Below the pieces are notes generated by a model that saw nothing but the letters and a program-made list of their open reading frames with translations, did no database searches and had not been told where the DNA came from. From Paraescarpia echinospica (Eukaryota; Annelida; Polychaeta; Sabellida; Siboglinidae), in NCBI GenBank assembly GCA_020002185.1, contig CM034543.1, positions 7,178,000 through 7,241,999 of the forward strand: a stretch of 64,000 nt of DNA, written 5' to 3'. Positions 44,955 through 56,770 of this stretch are shown piece after piece (positions within the stretch are counted from its first letter, which is position 1; each line of letters starts with the position of its first letter). The translations under genes and the position numbers were made by a program.

Positions 44955-47700
44955 GTGTTCATCTTCATCATCATTGTGCAGCCGTAGTATCCCGTGATTG
45001 GGCTAAGGCCTCAGCATGTCGTTTCCAAATCTGCCTGTCTTGTGCTATCCTCTGCCAGATGGTGCCCTTCCAGTACTCATCTAGTTTGTCTCTCCACCGT
45101 CTCGCCGGTCTTCCTCTAGATCGTTTCCCTTCGTACAGTCTCCAGGTTGTGATACGCGATGTCCATCGGTTATCTCGTAGTCTGCTGATGTGCTCTGCCA
45201 AGGTCCACTTCTGTCTTCTGATTTGTTCTATCATGTGTATGACCTTTGTCTTCTGCCTTACCCAGATGTTTGTTTTTCTCTCCCGATACGTGATGTTTAA
45301 CATACTTCTTTCCATCTTTGTTTGTGCGGCTGCTAGCTTGTTCTTTGCCTGGATGGTGAGTGCCCATGTTTCCATGTCGTATATCATCGCTGGAAGTACA
45401 CATGCATTGAAGACTTGTCTCTTCAAGCAGGTTCGAAAGTTACCCTTGAAGATGTTGCAGTGTTTGGCGAATGCTGTCCAGCCGGGTGTGATCCTTCTTT
45501 GAATCTCCTTGTCTTGGTTTTTGTCTCTGATACTGTATCACTGTCCCAGATAGACGTAGCTTTCAATGTTCTCTATCTGCGTCGTGTTGATATATATTGG
45601 TGTGTCATTTTCTAGCATCACTTTTGTCTTCGAGATGTTCTTGAGACCTTGTTTTTCACTTTCATCAGCTAGCTCCTGCAGCATGTTTTGTAGTTCTTGC
45701 GGTGTAGTAACACATATGAATATGTTGTCGGCGAAGCGAAGATGGCTGAGATATTCTCCATCTATCATCAAGCCTCTGGTTTCCCAGGTCAGTCTTCGGA
45801 ATATGCTTTTGAGTGTTGCCGTGAACAGCTTGAGCTATATGGTGTCACCCTGTCGTACTCCTCTGTTGATGTTGATCTTGTTGCTCTTTTTGTGTAGGTG
45901 GACTGTCACCGAGCTGTAGATCTCTTTCAGGAGATCGATGTACACATCTTCTATCCCCTGTTCTTGAAGGGAGGTCAGTATTGCTTGAGTTTGCACCGAG
46001 TCAAAAGCCTTCTCGTAGTCGACGAAAGCGATGCAGAGCGGGATATTATATTCTCGGCACTTCTCTTTCAGTTGGTTTACGATGTGTATGTGGTCTGTCG
46101 TTGAGTACCTGCTACTGAATCCTGCTTCCTCTCGTGGTTGTTTTTCGTCCAGTGTCTTCTCTAGTCTATCCATTAGTATCTTTGTGAGTAATTTGTAGAT
46201 GTTTGATAACAGACATATCGGTCTGTAGTTCTTTAAGTCTTTCTTATTTCCCGTCTTGAAGATTATCACCATCTTTACGTTTTTCCAAACGGACGGTATT
46301 CGTCTTTCTGACAAGCATTTAGTATACAGCTTAGCCAGTGTCTTCGAGATGATATCTTCTCCTGCTTTTAATGTTTCAATGTTTACATGGTTGTTGCCTG
46401 CTGTCTTCCCATTCTTCATATCTCTAAGTGCAGCTTCCACCTCCCATGGTGTTATCTCTTGTATATCTTTCGGGTCGGTGTGAATTATGGTACTCTGTTC
46501 ACTGTCATATAGCTCGGTGTAGAATTCCTCTATTTGTTCCATGATCATATCTTGGTCTTGTATTTCTCTATCCTGCTTGTCTAGAAGTGTAATCAGTCTG
46601 TCTCGGCCTAGTGTCTGCATTCTTCTTGCTTTCTTCAGGCTCTTTGATGACATAATCGTTTCTCGTATGATCTCTTGTTTGTATTTTCTGATGTCCTCCT
46701 TCGCTTTCTTTTTGATGGGTCTTGCATATTTCTGTGTACTCTATTTGTTTTTTTACGGTCGCCGTTATCCACCATTTATCGTCATTTCTTCATTAATGCT
46801 CGTGTCCGTGACGATATTCTCGTCACTACATGCCTGTCGATTGCTTTGGCTACACTTGTTGCACTTAGTTGGATCATCTCCGTGATGTTTTCGCTCATGG
46901 TGTCGATGTCGTCTAGTTCCTGTAGTGTCTCGAATCAATTTCGCAGTTCGAATTGGAATTCGATCTTTTTTCCTCCGATTTGTGTGGTATCTACACTCGG
47001 TGGTCTCTTATTTACCAACTTCTTCCTTTCAGCCTTGACATCCAGTTTGATGTTGCTCATTACCATTCTGTGGTCACTTCCAATGTTGACTTAGTTGATG
47101 ACAGTTGCGTCAGTGACTATGTCTGGCTTGTTTGTCAGGATGTAGTCAACTTCGTTCTTCGTTTCTCCATTTGGGCTTTTCCATGTCCATCTCCTCCCTG
47201 CTTTCTTCTGGAACATGATATTCATGATTTTGTAGTTTCTTGGTGTTGCCCATTCTACCAAGGTCTTTCATTTCTCACACCTAGGCCAAATTTGCCTGTT
47301 GTTGTTTCCTAAATGTTTGTTCGTTTCCCTACTTGCGCATTAAAGTCTCCCATCACTATCGTGTAGTGGGTTGGCTTTTCTAAGGTCTCATCCATGTCGT
47401 TGTAGAAGTTGTCTATGTCTTCTTCTGAGTATGATGTTGTTGGTGTATATACTTGTACTATCTTCAGCTTGTAGAGCTTTGTTATGCATAGAAAAAGTTC
47501 TGCTACTCTGGGACTGGCGCTGTTAACCCTCACTATATTGTCTTTCCATTTCTTGTTTATGAGAAAGCCTACTCCAGCTTGGCCGTTGTTCATTGTGGAA
47601 TGGTATAGTAGATGGCTGCTTTGTAAGGTAGTGAAGCATTCCTCTCTTCTTCCGACTTCTCTGATCCTGATCACATCCCATACCAAGTTCATCCTCCAGC
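44955..47700 (-). mobile_element. RTE-clade LINE, near full coding length but inactive
   Basis: Order on the minus strand: endonuclease C-terminal half with HYTIVMGDFNAQVG (47309-47692), RT with LKNYRPICLLSNIYKLLTKI and CIAFVDYEKAFDSVQTQAI (45835-46653), the palm piece HLRFADNIFIC (45538-45771), and the RTE tail with RPARRWRDKLDEYW (44971-45426). Pieces are in different frames. The palm motif is FADN rather than FADD. The 3' end has a short GATGATGAA tail near 44955-44970. Lies in intron 1. Confidence 0.88.
45835..46653 (-). pseudogene. RTE reverse transcriptase, N-terminal and fingers part
   Basis: 272 codons open, with NNHVNIETLKAGEDIISKTL, YRPICLLSNIYKLLTKILMD, FVDYEKAFDSVQTQ and the RGVRQGD motif just before the frame ends. 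These are canonical RT blocks 1 to 5. The catalytic FADD block follows in another frame. Confidence 0.85.
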
Positions 47701-48174
47701 CCTCCAGTATCTGTTCATCTCTTAGTAGTGTTCTTATGTTATATATGTTGCGATGTTATTACTTTATTATTTATGTAAATAAATATGTCTTTACAAAGAT
47801 ACTGCAAACAGAGGGTACCAGCATAAGCAAAGGCTAGTCAGGGCCAAGGACAGGTCATAGCCAAACGCAGCCTCAGGGCAGGGGTCTATTAATAGTCTAG
47901 TCAAGAGTGACAAATCGATCTTGCGCATGCATCAGGTGTAGTCGAGTCCGTTTTATTGCTCCGATATTTACCGACATTATTTACGATTTCCAAACGTTTC
48001 TTTCGTTCATAAATGAATGAGGCACTCGTATAACTACATCGGAATACAATCCCATGGTTGTAGTTGCAATCTGACATACCTAAACCAAGTTTTTGACAAA
48101 TTAGCTTCCCTAACAACCAGCCTAAAACCTACAAAACAAGATGGCGAACTAGTAAACAAGATTTAACAAGATTT

Positions 48175-50735
48175 AACAAGATTGCCATCCAGAAAATTAC
48201 TCTGGATGGCAGGTGGACAAGGAAGCCTTTTGGCTTATAGAGAGTCCAATACTTTTTATCTACATGTATCCCGCCTTTTTAAGGTGTGTGTCGATTTTAT
48301 TTTTAAACATATTCACGCTACTAGCACCAACACAATCAGGAGATAATCTGTTCCATTCATTTACAGTCCTTTGTGAGAATGAGAACTTTCTTATATCTAA
48401 TCTACACTGCTCCTTTACTAATGTAGCTTCATGTCCTCTGGTCCTTCTATTTTTCTTAACTGAGAAAAAAATGTTTCTATCAATATTTTCATAACCATTC
48501 AATATTTTAAACACTTCTATGTGATCTCCTCTCAATCTCCTGGTCTCTAATGTTGTTAAACCACATTCTTTTAGGCGTATTTCGTAACTAAGATCCCTCA
48601 GATTTGGTATCATTTTAGTCGCTCTCCTCTGTACTCTTTCTAGCATATCTATGTCCTTCTTGCGATATGGCCTCCATGCTTGTATACAATATTCTAAATG
48701 AGGCCTCACTATTGTTTTGTACAGCGGTACTATTAATTCTTTTTTCTTATACGCTATATTTCGCCTAATTAATCCAAGGATTTGATTTCCCTTTGACGCT
48801 GCAATTCCGCACTGCTCTGAAACCTTCATATCAGCACTAATGGTTAACCCCAAGTCCTTTTCTTTTACAGTAGTACTTAGAACAGTACCCCCCATTTTAT
48901 ATTTTACCTCTTCATTCCCATGACCTGTGTGGAGGCATTTACATTTCCCAAAATTGAACAGCATTTGCCACTTTTCAGACCATTTGATCAACCTATCAAG
49001 ATCATCTTGTAAATGCTGTCTGTCTCCATCACTTTTAATCCTTCTAAACACTTTTGTATCATCCGCAAATTTTAACACCTTGCTTGTTATATCATCGTCC
49101 AAATCGTTGATATATATTAAGAATAATATAGGTCCTAGTACTGATCCCTGTGGTACCCCACTCAATACCGATTTCCAGTTTGAAGCCTCCCCATCAACTA
49201 CTACACGTTGTCTTCTGTCATTCAGCCATTTTTCTATCCAGTTTATTATACCATTTCCTATGCCATGGGCCTTTAGCTTAAGGAGTAATCTTTGATGTGG
49301 TACTTTGTCGAAAGCTTTTTGAAAATCTAAATAGATGATATCTACTGGTGATCCCTCATCTACCCACCTAGTGATGTCTTCCAAAAAACATAACATATTT
49401 GTTAAGCATGACCTCGCTTTTAAAAACCCATGTTGAGATGGGTTTATCAAGTTATGTTTAACAAGAAAATCCACCATGTGATCTTTAATTAGTCTTTCTA
49501 ATAATTTGCAAATCACTGATGTTAAACTCACTGGTCTATAGTTCTCTGACTTGTTTCTCGAACCTTTTTTAAATAACGGTATAATGTTTGCCTCTTTCCA
49601 TTCTAAAGGAACCACTCCCTCTTCTAATGACAAATTGAAAACTGTTGCAAGCGGTACGCTAATTTGTTCTACAATTTCCAATAGTAGTTTGGGCGGAATC
49701 CCGTCCACTCCAGGTGATTTATTATCCTTCATAGCCCTTATTTTCTTAGCTACCATTTCCGAGGTTACAACTAACTGTCCTAAATAGTCTGAATCTGCCC
49801 CCTTGAACTTAGCCTCTGGTACTGGCAGTGAACTAATATCTTCCCTGGTAAACACTGAACTAAAATACTCATTCAGGTCTTCTGCCATTAAGAATCCCTC
49901 TGATATTGTATTTCCAGCACTATCTTCTAGAGGACCGACCTTATCCTGAACTTTCTGTTTGCTTCGAATATACGCATAAAAACTCTTACTGTCATGTTTT
50001 ATATTACTAGCTAATTTTTTTCATAGCTTCTCTTTGAATTTCTAATTTCAGCTGTAGCTTGATTAAGTGCTTCTTTATAAATGTTGTAGTCTTCATCATT
50101 TCCAGTACATCTATATGACTTCCACATCATTTGTTTATACTTAATTTTTCTAATGGCTTCTTTCGATAAGTGTTTCTTTTTAGACCGTTTCCCTTGTTTT
50201 TTGAAAGGTACAAATTTATCGACTATGCACTTAATTTCACTATTTAAGATATTCCAGCATTCGGTTGCTGTCTTATTCTTCAGTGTGTTATTCCAGTCTA
50301 TCTTTGCTAAATATTTCCTCATGTCCTTATACCTTCCTTTGTGGAAATTTCTCCTATACTGCTTTTTACTATTCCTTTCTGATTTTACTTTGATGGTAAA
50401 ATGTATCTGGTTGTGATCACTACTCCCCAGTGGCTCACATATCTTGACATTGTCAACTAATTCTTTCTGTGAGGACAAAACTAAGTCTAACACATTCTCT
50501 CCCCTGGTTGGTTCTAGCACATGTTGAGAAAGGAAACTATCTTGTACTAAAACTAAAAACTTGTGGTCCTCACTCCCCATACTCTGTAGAGATTTCCATT
50601 GTATATGCCCATGGTTAAAGTCCCCCATAATAATACAGTTCCGTTTGCTTACTTCCCTTATAGCGTTTTGTATTTTTTCATTCTCTTCTATGCTTATGTT
50701 TGGACTTCGATAAATTAAACAACGGGTATAAAGCA
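48175..50735 (-). mobile_element. CR1-type LINE, 5'-truncated, one clear frameshift
   Basis: The endonuclease C-terminal half (50011-50763) with NCIIMGDFNHGHIQWKSL and LGSSDHNQIHFTIK is followed by RT (48260-49888, extending open upstream to about 50010). The two frames are offset by one base at an A7 run near 50015-50023. The 5' end is cut inside the endonuclease near 50735. The 3' UTR ends in about 2.5 copies of AAGATTTAAC (48158-48182). Confidence 0.88.
48260..49888 (-). CDS. CR1-type reverse transcriptase, intact frame
   Basis: 542 codons from the first Met; the frame actually begins earlier, at the shift. Contains KSPGVDGIPPKLLLEIVEQI, SENYRPVSLTSVICKLLERL, DIIYLDFQKAFDKVPHQRLL, SGVPQGSVLGPILFLIYIND and KFADDTKVF with both catalytic aspartates, then the C-terminal region with LEYCIQAWRPY and FSQRTVNEWNRLS. 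All RT motifs are in place. It reverse-transcribes element RNA at a nicked target. Without the N-terminal endonuclease it cannot mobilise itself. Confidence 0.9.
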   Translation of the reverse strand: MAEDLNEYFSSVFTREDISSLPVPEAKFKGADSDYLGQLVVTSEMVAKKIRAMKDNKSPGVDGIPPKLLLEIVEQISVPLATVFNLSLEEGVVPLEWKEANIIPLFKKGSRNKSENYRPVSLTSVICKLLERLIKDHMVDFLVKHNLINPSQHGFLKARSCLTNMLCFLEDITRWVDEGSPVDIIYLDFQKAFDKVPHQRLLLKLKAHGIGNGIINWIEKWLNDRRQRVVVDGEASNWKSVLSGVPQGSVLGPILFLIYINDLDDDITSKVLKFADDTKVFRRIKSDGDRQHLQDDLDRLIKWSEKWQMLFNFGKCKCLHTGHGNEEVKYKMGGTVLSTTVKEKDLGLTISADMKVSEQCGIAASKGNQILGLIRRNIAYKKKELIVPLYKTIVRPHLEYCIQAWRPYRKKDIDMLERVQRRATKMIPNLRDLSYEIRLKECGLTTLETRRLRGDHIEVFKILNGYENIDRNIFFSVKKNRRTRGHEATLVKEQCRLDIRKFSFSQRTVNEWNRLSPDCVGASSVNMFKNKIDTHLKKAGYM

Positions 50736-50763
50736 CGCGAAACCCAAACCACCCCCAAATCAA
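50011..50763 (-). pseudogene. CR1-type endonuclease, C-terminal part
   Basis: Exo-endonuclease-phosphatase fold remnants: IIMGDFNH (catalytic D and N) and SSDHNQI (catalytic D-H). The N-terminal half with the catalytic glutamate is absent because of 5' truncation. The last codons run into a stop created by a single-base loss in an A-run. Confidence 0.85.
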
Positions 50764-51468
50764 CTCATAAATCGGTGCATTCTCCCAGTGACAAAGTAAA
50801 ACCTATGTTATTATCATTACTAGTTCTGTTTATATACTATCAGAAATCAAGCTGAAAGAAACAGTAAACACAATAAACTGTATACCAATAAGTGAGTGCA
50901 TAGACCAGTCCATAGTCAGACTGCACACAGGGAAGTGTCGTGTTAGTTGGTTTTTCAGTTTGACTCATGAACCAGTGTGAGCTGGTTCAACATACACACA
51001 TGTAAATATATACTTTCACATAAAGCTTACGTATCATACTATTACAAATCCGGATTGTAGGCTGTCGAAAAACAGCAACAACAACAACAACTAATCACTA
51101 AACCTTTTACACGGACAGATATTTTATAATTATTTATCTTTAATTTTTTAATATTATCTCAGTACACGTTTTAAGTGTGGGTGTATTTAAGTGTGGGTGT
51201 GTTTCTTAATAACTACTTGACCGTTTTATCAATTCTTAACCACTACCACTCGAGCTGGTGACATGGCAGGCTCCATACGACATACCCCTACAAGATGCAC
51301 TTTTAGATGTACCATGGTTTTATGTCTGCAGATCACTTTTAGGTTTTTAAATGATCCCAATTTCAAAAAGTTTGAGAGTTTCCAGAGCAACACAAACGAG
51401 ACCTATGTCAACGCCAAAGCTAGACAAGACATCCAATCTGTCACGTCCTACTACATTTACAGTCCCAT

Positions 51469-51930
51469 ATGGAAAACCATAGCCCAATTGAAATGTCTCA
51501 AATCCAGCACCTCCACTGGATTACTGATCACTCCTCTCCCGTACAAACCCAGGACAACAACAAAATTCTCATACTTCTATGCATCATGCTATCAGGAGAT
51601 GTTCAACTAAATCCAGGCCCCTCTAAATGTCACTCATGTAAGAAATCACTAAAGTCTAATGCACTCATCCTAACTTGTAACGATTGTAATAAATCAACAC
51701 ACATCAAATGCGCCAGGATATCCAGACAGGAATTTAACAACACTTACAGAAACCTAAATGTACCATGGCACTGTTCAAATTGCTCAGCACCTTGTGGCAT
51801 TTGCCATGGGGATGTCCTAAATGACCATAAAGCAATTCAGTGCGACCACTGCCTAAACTGGATCCACACACAATGCTGTGCAATAGATGACAATGAATAT
51901 AAACAATTAATAAATTCCTCATGTTCGTGA
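51469..51930 (+). pseudogene. LINE N-terminal region: 2A-like peptide plus PHD fingers
   Basis: 153 codons. A hydrophobic stretch (ILILLCIML, residues 33-41) leads into SGDVQLNPGP (residues 42-51), matching the 2A consensus D-V/I-E-x-N-P-G-P with Q at the usual E. Finger 1 ligands: C54, C57, C70, C73, H78, C81, C102, C105. Finger 2: C109, C112, C125, C128, H133, C136, with the last CxxC after the stop at 51928 (ACPEC). The TGA sits where PHD fingers usually have Trp, so a TGG to TGA change is likely. The same frame continues to the endonuclease. Confidence 0.85.
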
Positions 51931-52833
51931 GCCTGCCCTGAATGCAACAACTTCAACTTCACAAATTCTTTCTTCAGAGATACAGAAATCCCAACGGCAA
52001 ATCCCTTTTATCCTCAGGACAGTAACAGTCATAACCTAAACGAAACCACCAACAACAATACAACTAATAGCAAGAAAGTATATAGACTGAAAAAGAGACC
52101 AAACTTCAGATGCATCCTCATAAACTGCCAAAGCGTTAAAAAGAAAGCCTCAGACATCGAAGCACTAAACAATCTACACAATCCAGACATCATCTGTGGC
52201 ACTGAATCATGGTTAGATCCCTCAATAAAAAATGGAGAAATATTCCCAAGCCACTTAAACGTCTTTAGAAAGGACAGAGAAACAGACACTACTGGAGGGG
52301 GGGTATTTCAAATATCAAAAGATGACCTCATCACAAGCCACCTACCAGACCTAGACACCAACAGTGAGAGCATTTGGACTGAAACCCAGATAACAGGAAT
52401 GAAACCAATAATCATGTGTATCCTCTATCATGCCCCAAATGACTCTCATGGAACTCAAGTCGAAGAACTAGACCTAGCCCTTTCTAAATTAGGTAACAAG
52501 ATCAACACACATAATGTCATCATTACTGGCGATTTCAACCCCCCTAACATCAATTGGGAAATTCACCAAGTCACACCTAACAATGGATACAGTACAACTG
52601 CTGCCAATAAATTACTCTCTCTTACAGAGGAACATGGACTGATCCGACATGTCAAGGAACCAATGCACAGACAGGGAAATGCCAACAATATTTTAGATCT
52701 TGTCTTCAACAATAGACCTGGGTTAATAAAGAAAATAAATGTAGTAGATGGAATAGCAGACCATAGCACAGTCATCATTGATGTAAACATCTCGCCCAAA
52801 TGCAAACATCGTCCGAAACGTAGTCTTCATTAG
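51931..52833 (+). pseudogene. LINE endonuclease domain
   Basis: Open in the same frame as the PHD region. Motifs: LINCQSVKKK, IICGTESWLD with catalytic glutamate, GGGVFQISKDD, NVIITGDFNPPNINW, and IADHSTVIIDV with the D-H pair. GTESWL is the CR1/jockey-type pattern. The frame ends in a stop at 52831-52833 after a shift. Confidence 0.85.
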
Positions 52834-53234
52834 AAATAAAGCCGACAACATTAACATCCAGAAATCTCTTGAAAACTTTACACATGAATACTTCTCTCAA
52901 AACCAAAACATGACAGTCAATGACAAGTGGAATCTTGTTTCCACGAAAATCATCAACATTATGAACCAATATGTACCTCACCGTCTTACTACTTCAAGAC
53001 ACAATCTTCTCTGGTTCAATAAAGATTTTAAGAAAATGTGCAAAAGAAAGAAACAGCTATATTACAAAGCAAAAAGAACTAGAAATCCAGAAGACTGGAA
53101 AGAATTCTGTGACATCAGGAGAAACATGCATAAACACCTTCGTTCTGCTAGACTATCCTACATAAGTCAATTCCTGACAACAACAATAACAGAGAAACCT
53201 AAATCATTTTGGAGCTTCATTTCATAACATCATT

Positions 53235-54592
53235 AGCGACGACAAACATAAAGCAGAAGCCTTAAACAATCAGTTCCAAAGTGTCTTTACACACGAAGGA
53301 AATTCCACCCTACCAGAAATGGCCAGAAGTCCACATGGAGAAATCCCCAAACTAACAATTTCACTTAAAGGAGTACTTGATCAACTTTCAAAAATTAACA
53401 TTTCTAAATCGCAAGGACCAGATGGCATTCCACCATAGTTCTTAAACAGATTTGCCTCTCATCCAGCACCAGTAATACATGACATTTTCCAATCATCTGT
53501 TGACTCTGGACAAGTCCCCAATACTTGGAAAGAAGCCAATGTAACAACAATTTTTAAGAAAGGAAGTAGAGCAGAAACATCTAACTACAGACCAATATCC
53601 TTAACACCTGTGGTTTCTAAACTTCTTGAACACATCATACATAGCACCACATTCTAACTGACCACCAACATGGCTTCCGTGCCAAAAGATCAACTGAAAC
53701 ACAATTAATTCAAACAATCCATGACATAAGCAAATCACTTGATGAGAAGAAATCTGTAGACATGGCCATCCTTGACTTCACCAAAGCATTCGATAAAGTT
53801 CCACATAAAAGACTAATCCACAAACTCAAACACTATGGCATCACAGGCCCAATATCATCATGGATAAATAGCTTCTTTACAGGAAGAACTCAACAGGTTG
53901 TTATAAATGGATCCAAGTCAACATCAACTCAAGTCATTTCTGGGGTACCACAGGGCACAGTACTGGGGCCCCTACTTTTCCTACTTTACATAAATGTCCT
54001 GCCAGACAATCTTTCCTCAACTGTTCGCCTTTTTGCAGACGACTGCCTGTTATATTCACCGATTAAAACTGACCAAGACACATCTGTCCTCCAAAACGAT
54101 CTGCTCAAACTTGAGAAATGGCAACACACGTGGCTTATGAAATTCAACCCCACTAAATGTTATACAATGACAATAGCCTCAAGAAAACCGATACCAAATC
54201 TCTACACCTTCTGCGGACAACAACTTAAATCTGTTGAATCACACTGTTATCTTGGCATACATATATCAAATACATTAAATTGGACAATACAAAGCAACTC
54301 AGTCACAAAAAAATCACAACAGACTTTGGGAATTATTAGAAGAAATTTAAATAAATGCCCAACCCAAATCAAGTCCATAGCCTACACAACCCTTGTCCAC
54401 CCTATACTTGAATATGCGTCAGCATCATGGGATCCACATTGCCTAAGAAATATCAAACTCGTAGTAAGAACCCAGAGACAAGCTGCCAGATTTTGTAAGA
54501 ACAACTATTCTAGAGATCCAGGAACGGTAACACAACTCCTTAAAGATCTCCAGTGGGACACCCTCCAATCAAGAAGAAAAACCCAGACTTAG
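53235..54592 (+). pseudogene. LINE reverse transcriptase, frame-broken
   Basis: First part (53235-53660): SKSQGPDGIPP, then TAG, then NYRPISLTPVVSKLLEHI. Second part (53762-54592, open): MAILDFTKAFDKVPHKRLIH, SGVPQGTVLGPLLFLLYINV, RLFADDCLLYS with catalytic DD, and LEYASASWDPHC. The tail with NTRC*RKHNKQLVQ and FPVTIKEWNSLPPSIV lies in another frame up to about 54835. Confidence 0.85.
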
Positions 54593-55060
54593 CATATTAT
54601 ATAAAATGGAACATAACCTCATAGATATCCCACTAGATCGATACATCAAACGCAACACCAGATGCTGACGTAAACATAATAAACAGTTAGTACAAATCAG
54701 GCACTCGACAAACATATTTGGAAACAGCTTTTTCCCAGTCACAATAAAAGAGTGGAATTCTCTACCTCCAAGCATTGTATCAAGTACATCACTGAATTCA
54801 TTTCAGATTAGTCTAGCCCAACATGTAAAAAATTAATCCATAAGAGCCACCATGCGCACTGGCGTGATGTGTCCATAGACATTTTGCCAGTCAAAATACA
54901 GATAAAGACATGACAAAAAAATGCATGCAATTATACACAGCCACAGCCTGTGCCACAGGGCATCACAGTTAAAGAAACGTAGCCGTTATAATTGAGAGCA
55001 CAACCTTAAATAACAAAACAAATCATGATCACATATTAGCAGCACGGCCGTACTAAACTA

Positions 55061-55411
55061 TCAAAAGCTGGCAGTTGGCAAGATTGTGTTTACATTGGAT
55101 ACGTCCTTTATTATCGCCCTGATTTCGGGATGCTTACGTTTGATTGCCGCATGTTTCTCAGTCCCAACTCTAGAACGTTCATCTGTGACTGCGGCACCAC
55201 GCTTGTTGTCTGCGGCGACATTTTTGTGACTTAACTGGATTGCTCGATTTTTGTATGATGTTCTAGTTGTAACCGAAGCGCTAGCACGAATAATCGCCAC
55301 AGGACCTGCGCGGTTAGCCGCGATACCGCTGTCAGTATCACCAGAATTTCCGCATCGTACTCGTGGTAGCTCTGTTTGTGCGTTTCGCTCAGTAACACTT
55401 CGTTTTCTCAC
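55061..55411 (-). CDS. Orphan 116-codon ORF beside a duplicated block
   Basis: Starts MRKRSVTERNAQTELPRVRC and is rich in Arg, Ala and Thr, with higher GC than its surroundings. It lies just downstream (minus sense) of the duplicated block 55520-55865, which might be a promoter or LTR-like sequence. No family recognised; could be chance. Confidence 0.25.
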   Translation of the reverse strand: MRKRSVTERNAQTELPRVRCGNSGDTDSGIAANRAGPVAIIRASASVTTRTSYKNRAIQLSHKNVAADNKRGAAVTDERSRVGTEKHAAIKRKHPEIRAIIKDVSNVNTILPTASF

Positions 55412-55519
55412 ATACTAACATGTGCCTGTCACTAGTTGCGAACAGGCACATATTTCGCTTGGAAGTTGGTGGACACTTTTCTCCGCTGAGTAAATATTTA
55501 AATGCGAAGCGCACCCTGG

Positions 55520-55865
55520 AGACCGAGATATGTTTGATCACGTGACGACACAATCCGCACGTGCGCATGTGTAAACAATGCACACGTTAAAAACAATTAT
55601 TAATCTAGCCAAAGAATGTAAGCATTGTTAGTAATGCAATTCGAACAATTCTTTGCAGTCTAGAATAGTGTTGGTATTGTAATTTATGCGTACATCTAGA
55701 CTGGCCATGCACATGCCCATGGATTGATTTAGCCTGAAACTTAAAAAAACTATATATTGACAGTGACAGTGACTGTCAGTGTACGTAATCTCAATAGGAA
55801 TTACTTCTTGATACGACATACATAAAGTTGATTTAGATCGACCATGAATGTTTATCAATTTATGT
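55520..55865. repeat. Duplicated block, copy 1 (direct repeat with 57612-57962)
   Basis: Shares GAGACCGAGATATGTTTGAT, CACGTGCGCATGTGTAAACA, AGTCTAGAATAGTGTTG and ACATAAAGTTGATTTAG with copy 2. Same orientation, spaced 2.09 kb. Confidence 0.85.
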
Positions 55866-56429
55866 GTGAAAAAGCCATAGGCCTAGTTCTAATGTTATTA
55901 GAATGTGTATGCATGCTATGGAGGTAGGGGTGCATTTTGTTAAAACAACATAATATTTTTATGGAGTTTAAAATAAAGGGTGAACATTTCCATAATTGTG
56001 CACCCTTTTTAAGAATCATCAAAATAATGTACATTGTTATATCAGGTAAACTGCAAAAGTGTGACTAGCCTTAGGGATGGTCTTATCAGTTTGCAATGTC
56101 CAAAAACGTTAGGTATATGTTTAACATTGGTTTAAACCCCCCCCCCAGTAGGTACTATGAGGCTTGCAATGTTTATAATCTAAAAATTCTAGTAGCTTTA
56201 GTCTGTAATTAACATTATGTTTCACGTTCTAGGTGATGCCACTTAGCAATTTATTTCCTAGCAATACGTGGTGACGACCAACCCCCTACGTAATCCTTAA
56301 ATTTTTGGATTTTGAGCTCTTGATTTGTCATATATTCATATATTCGTATATTCTGTATCAACTTTTGTTCTGGACTAGCCATGACTAAGTTAGCAAACAG
56401 TGACCTCACAATGATTGCAAATGTCTCTG

Positions 56430-56770
56430 TCACCCCAGTAACTTTGGACCAAGTCGACCTTTACCAGACGCCATGGAACGCTGAAACTACATTGGCATGA
56501 AACATCAAAATTCCCTTGACCCTCGACCTTCTCCTCTCCACTGCATCAGCTCGCACCACAGGCGATGAATATCACTACTACCATACATTCACCCGCGTCG
56601 ACGCGTACAAGCACTATTTCTTTCCAAGCACCGTCAAATCATGGAACAACTGCACACAACAGTTGCCACATTTAGAAAAGACCTTCTCTCCGTGCCTGCC
56701 TAAAGTAATCTATATATGGCCACATAGGTATAGGAGCATCGACTGTAGGGCCTTGATATAAGATGTCAAA
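56430..56770 (+). mobile_element. 3' fragment of another LINE
   Basis: TRVDAYKHYFFPSTVKSWNN resembles the conserved extreme C terminus of many CR1/jockey-type RT proteins. Only this tail is left, between the two duplicated blocks. Confidence 0.6.

Larger units (their letters stand above)
51243..54900 (+). mobile_element. CR1-like LINE with 2A-like peptide and PHD fingers, decayed
   Basis: Reading order: short N-terminal part, 2A-like motif (51595-51621), two PHD-type fingers (51628-51945), endonuclease (about 52100-52830), RT (about 53235-54590) and a tail (to about 54835). Lesions: TGA at 51928, a shift near 52810-52830, stop at 53225, TAG at 53437, a shift near 53650, and one near 54590. 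Nearly full length, head to head with the other CR1 element. Confidence 0.88.
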
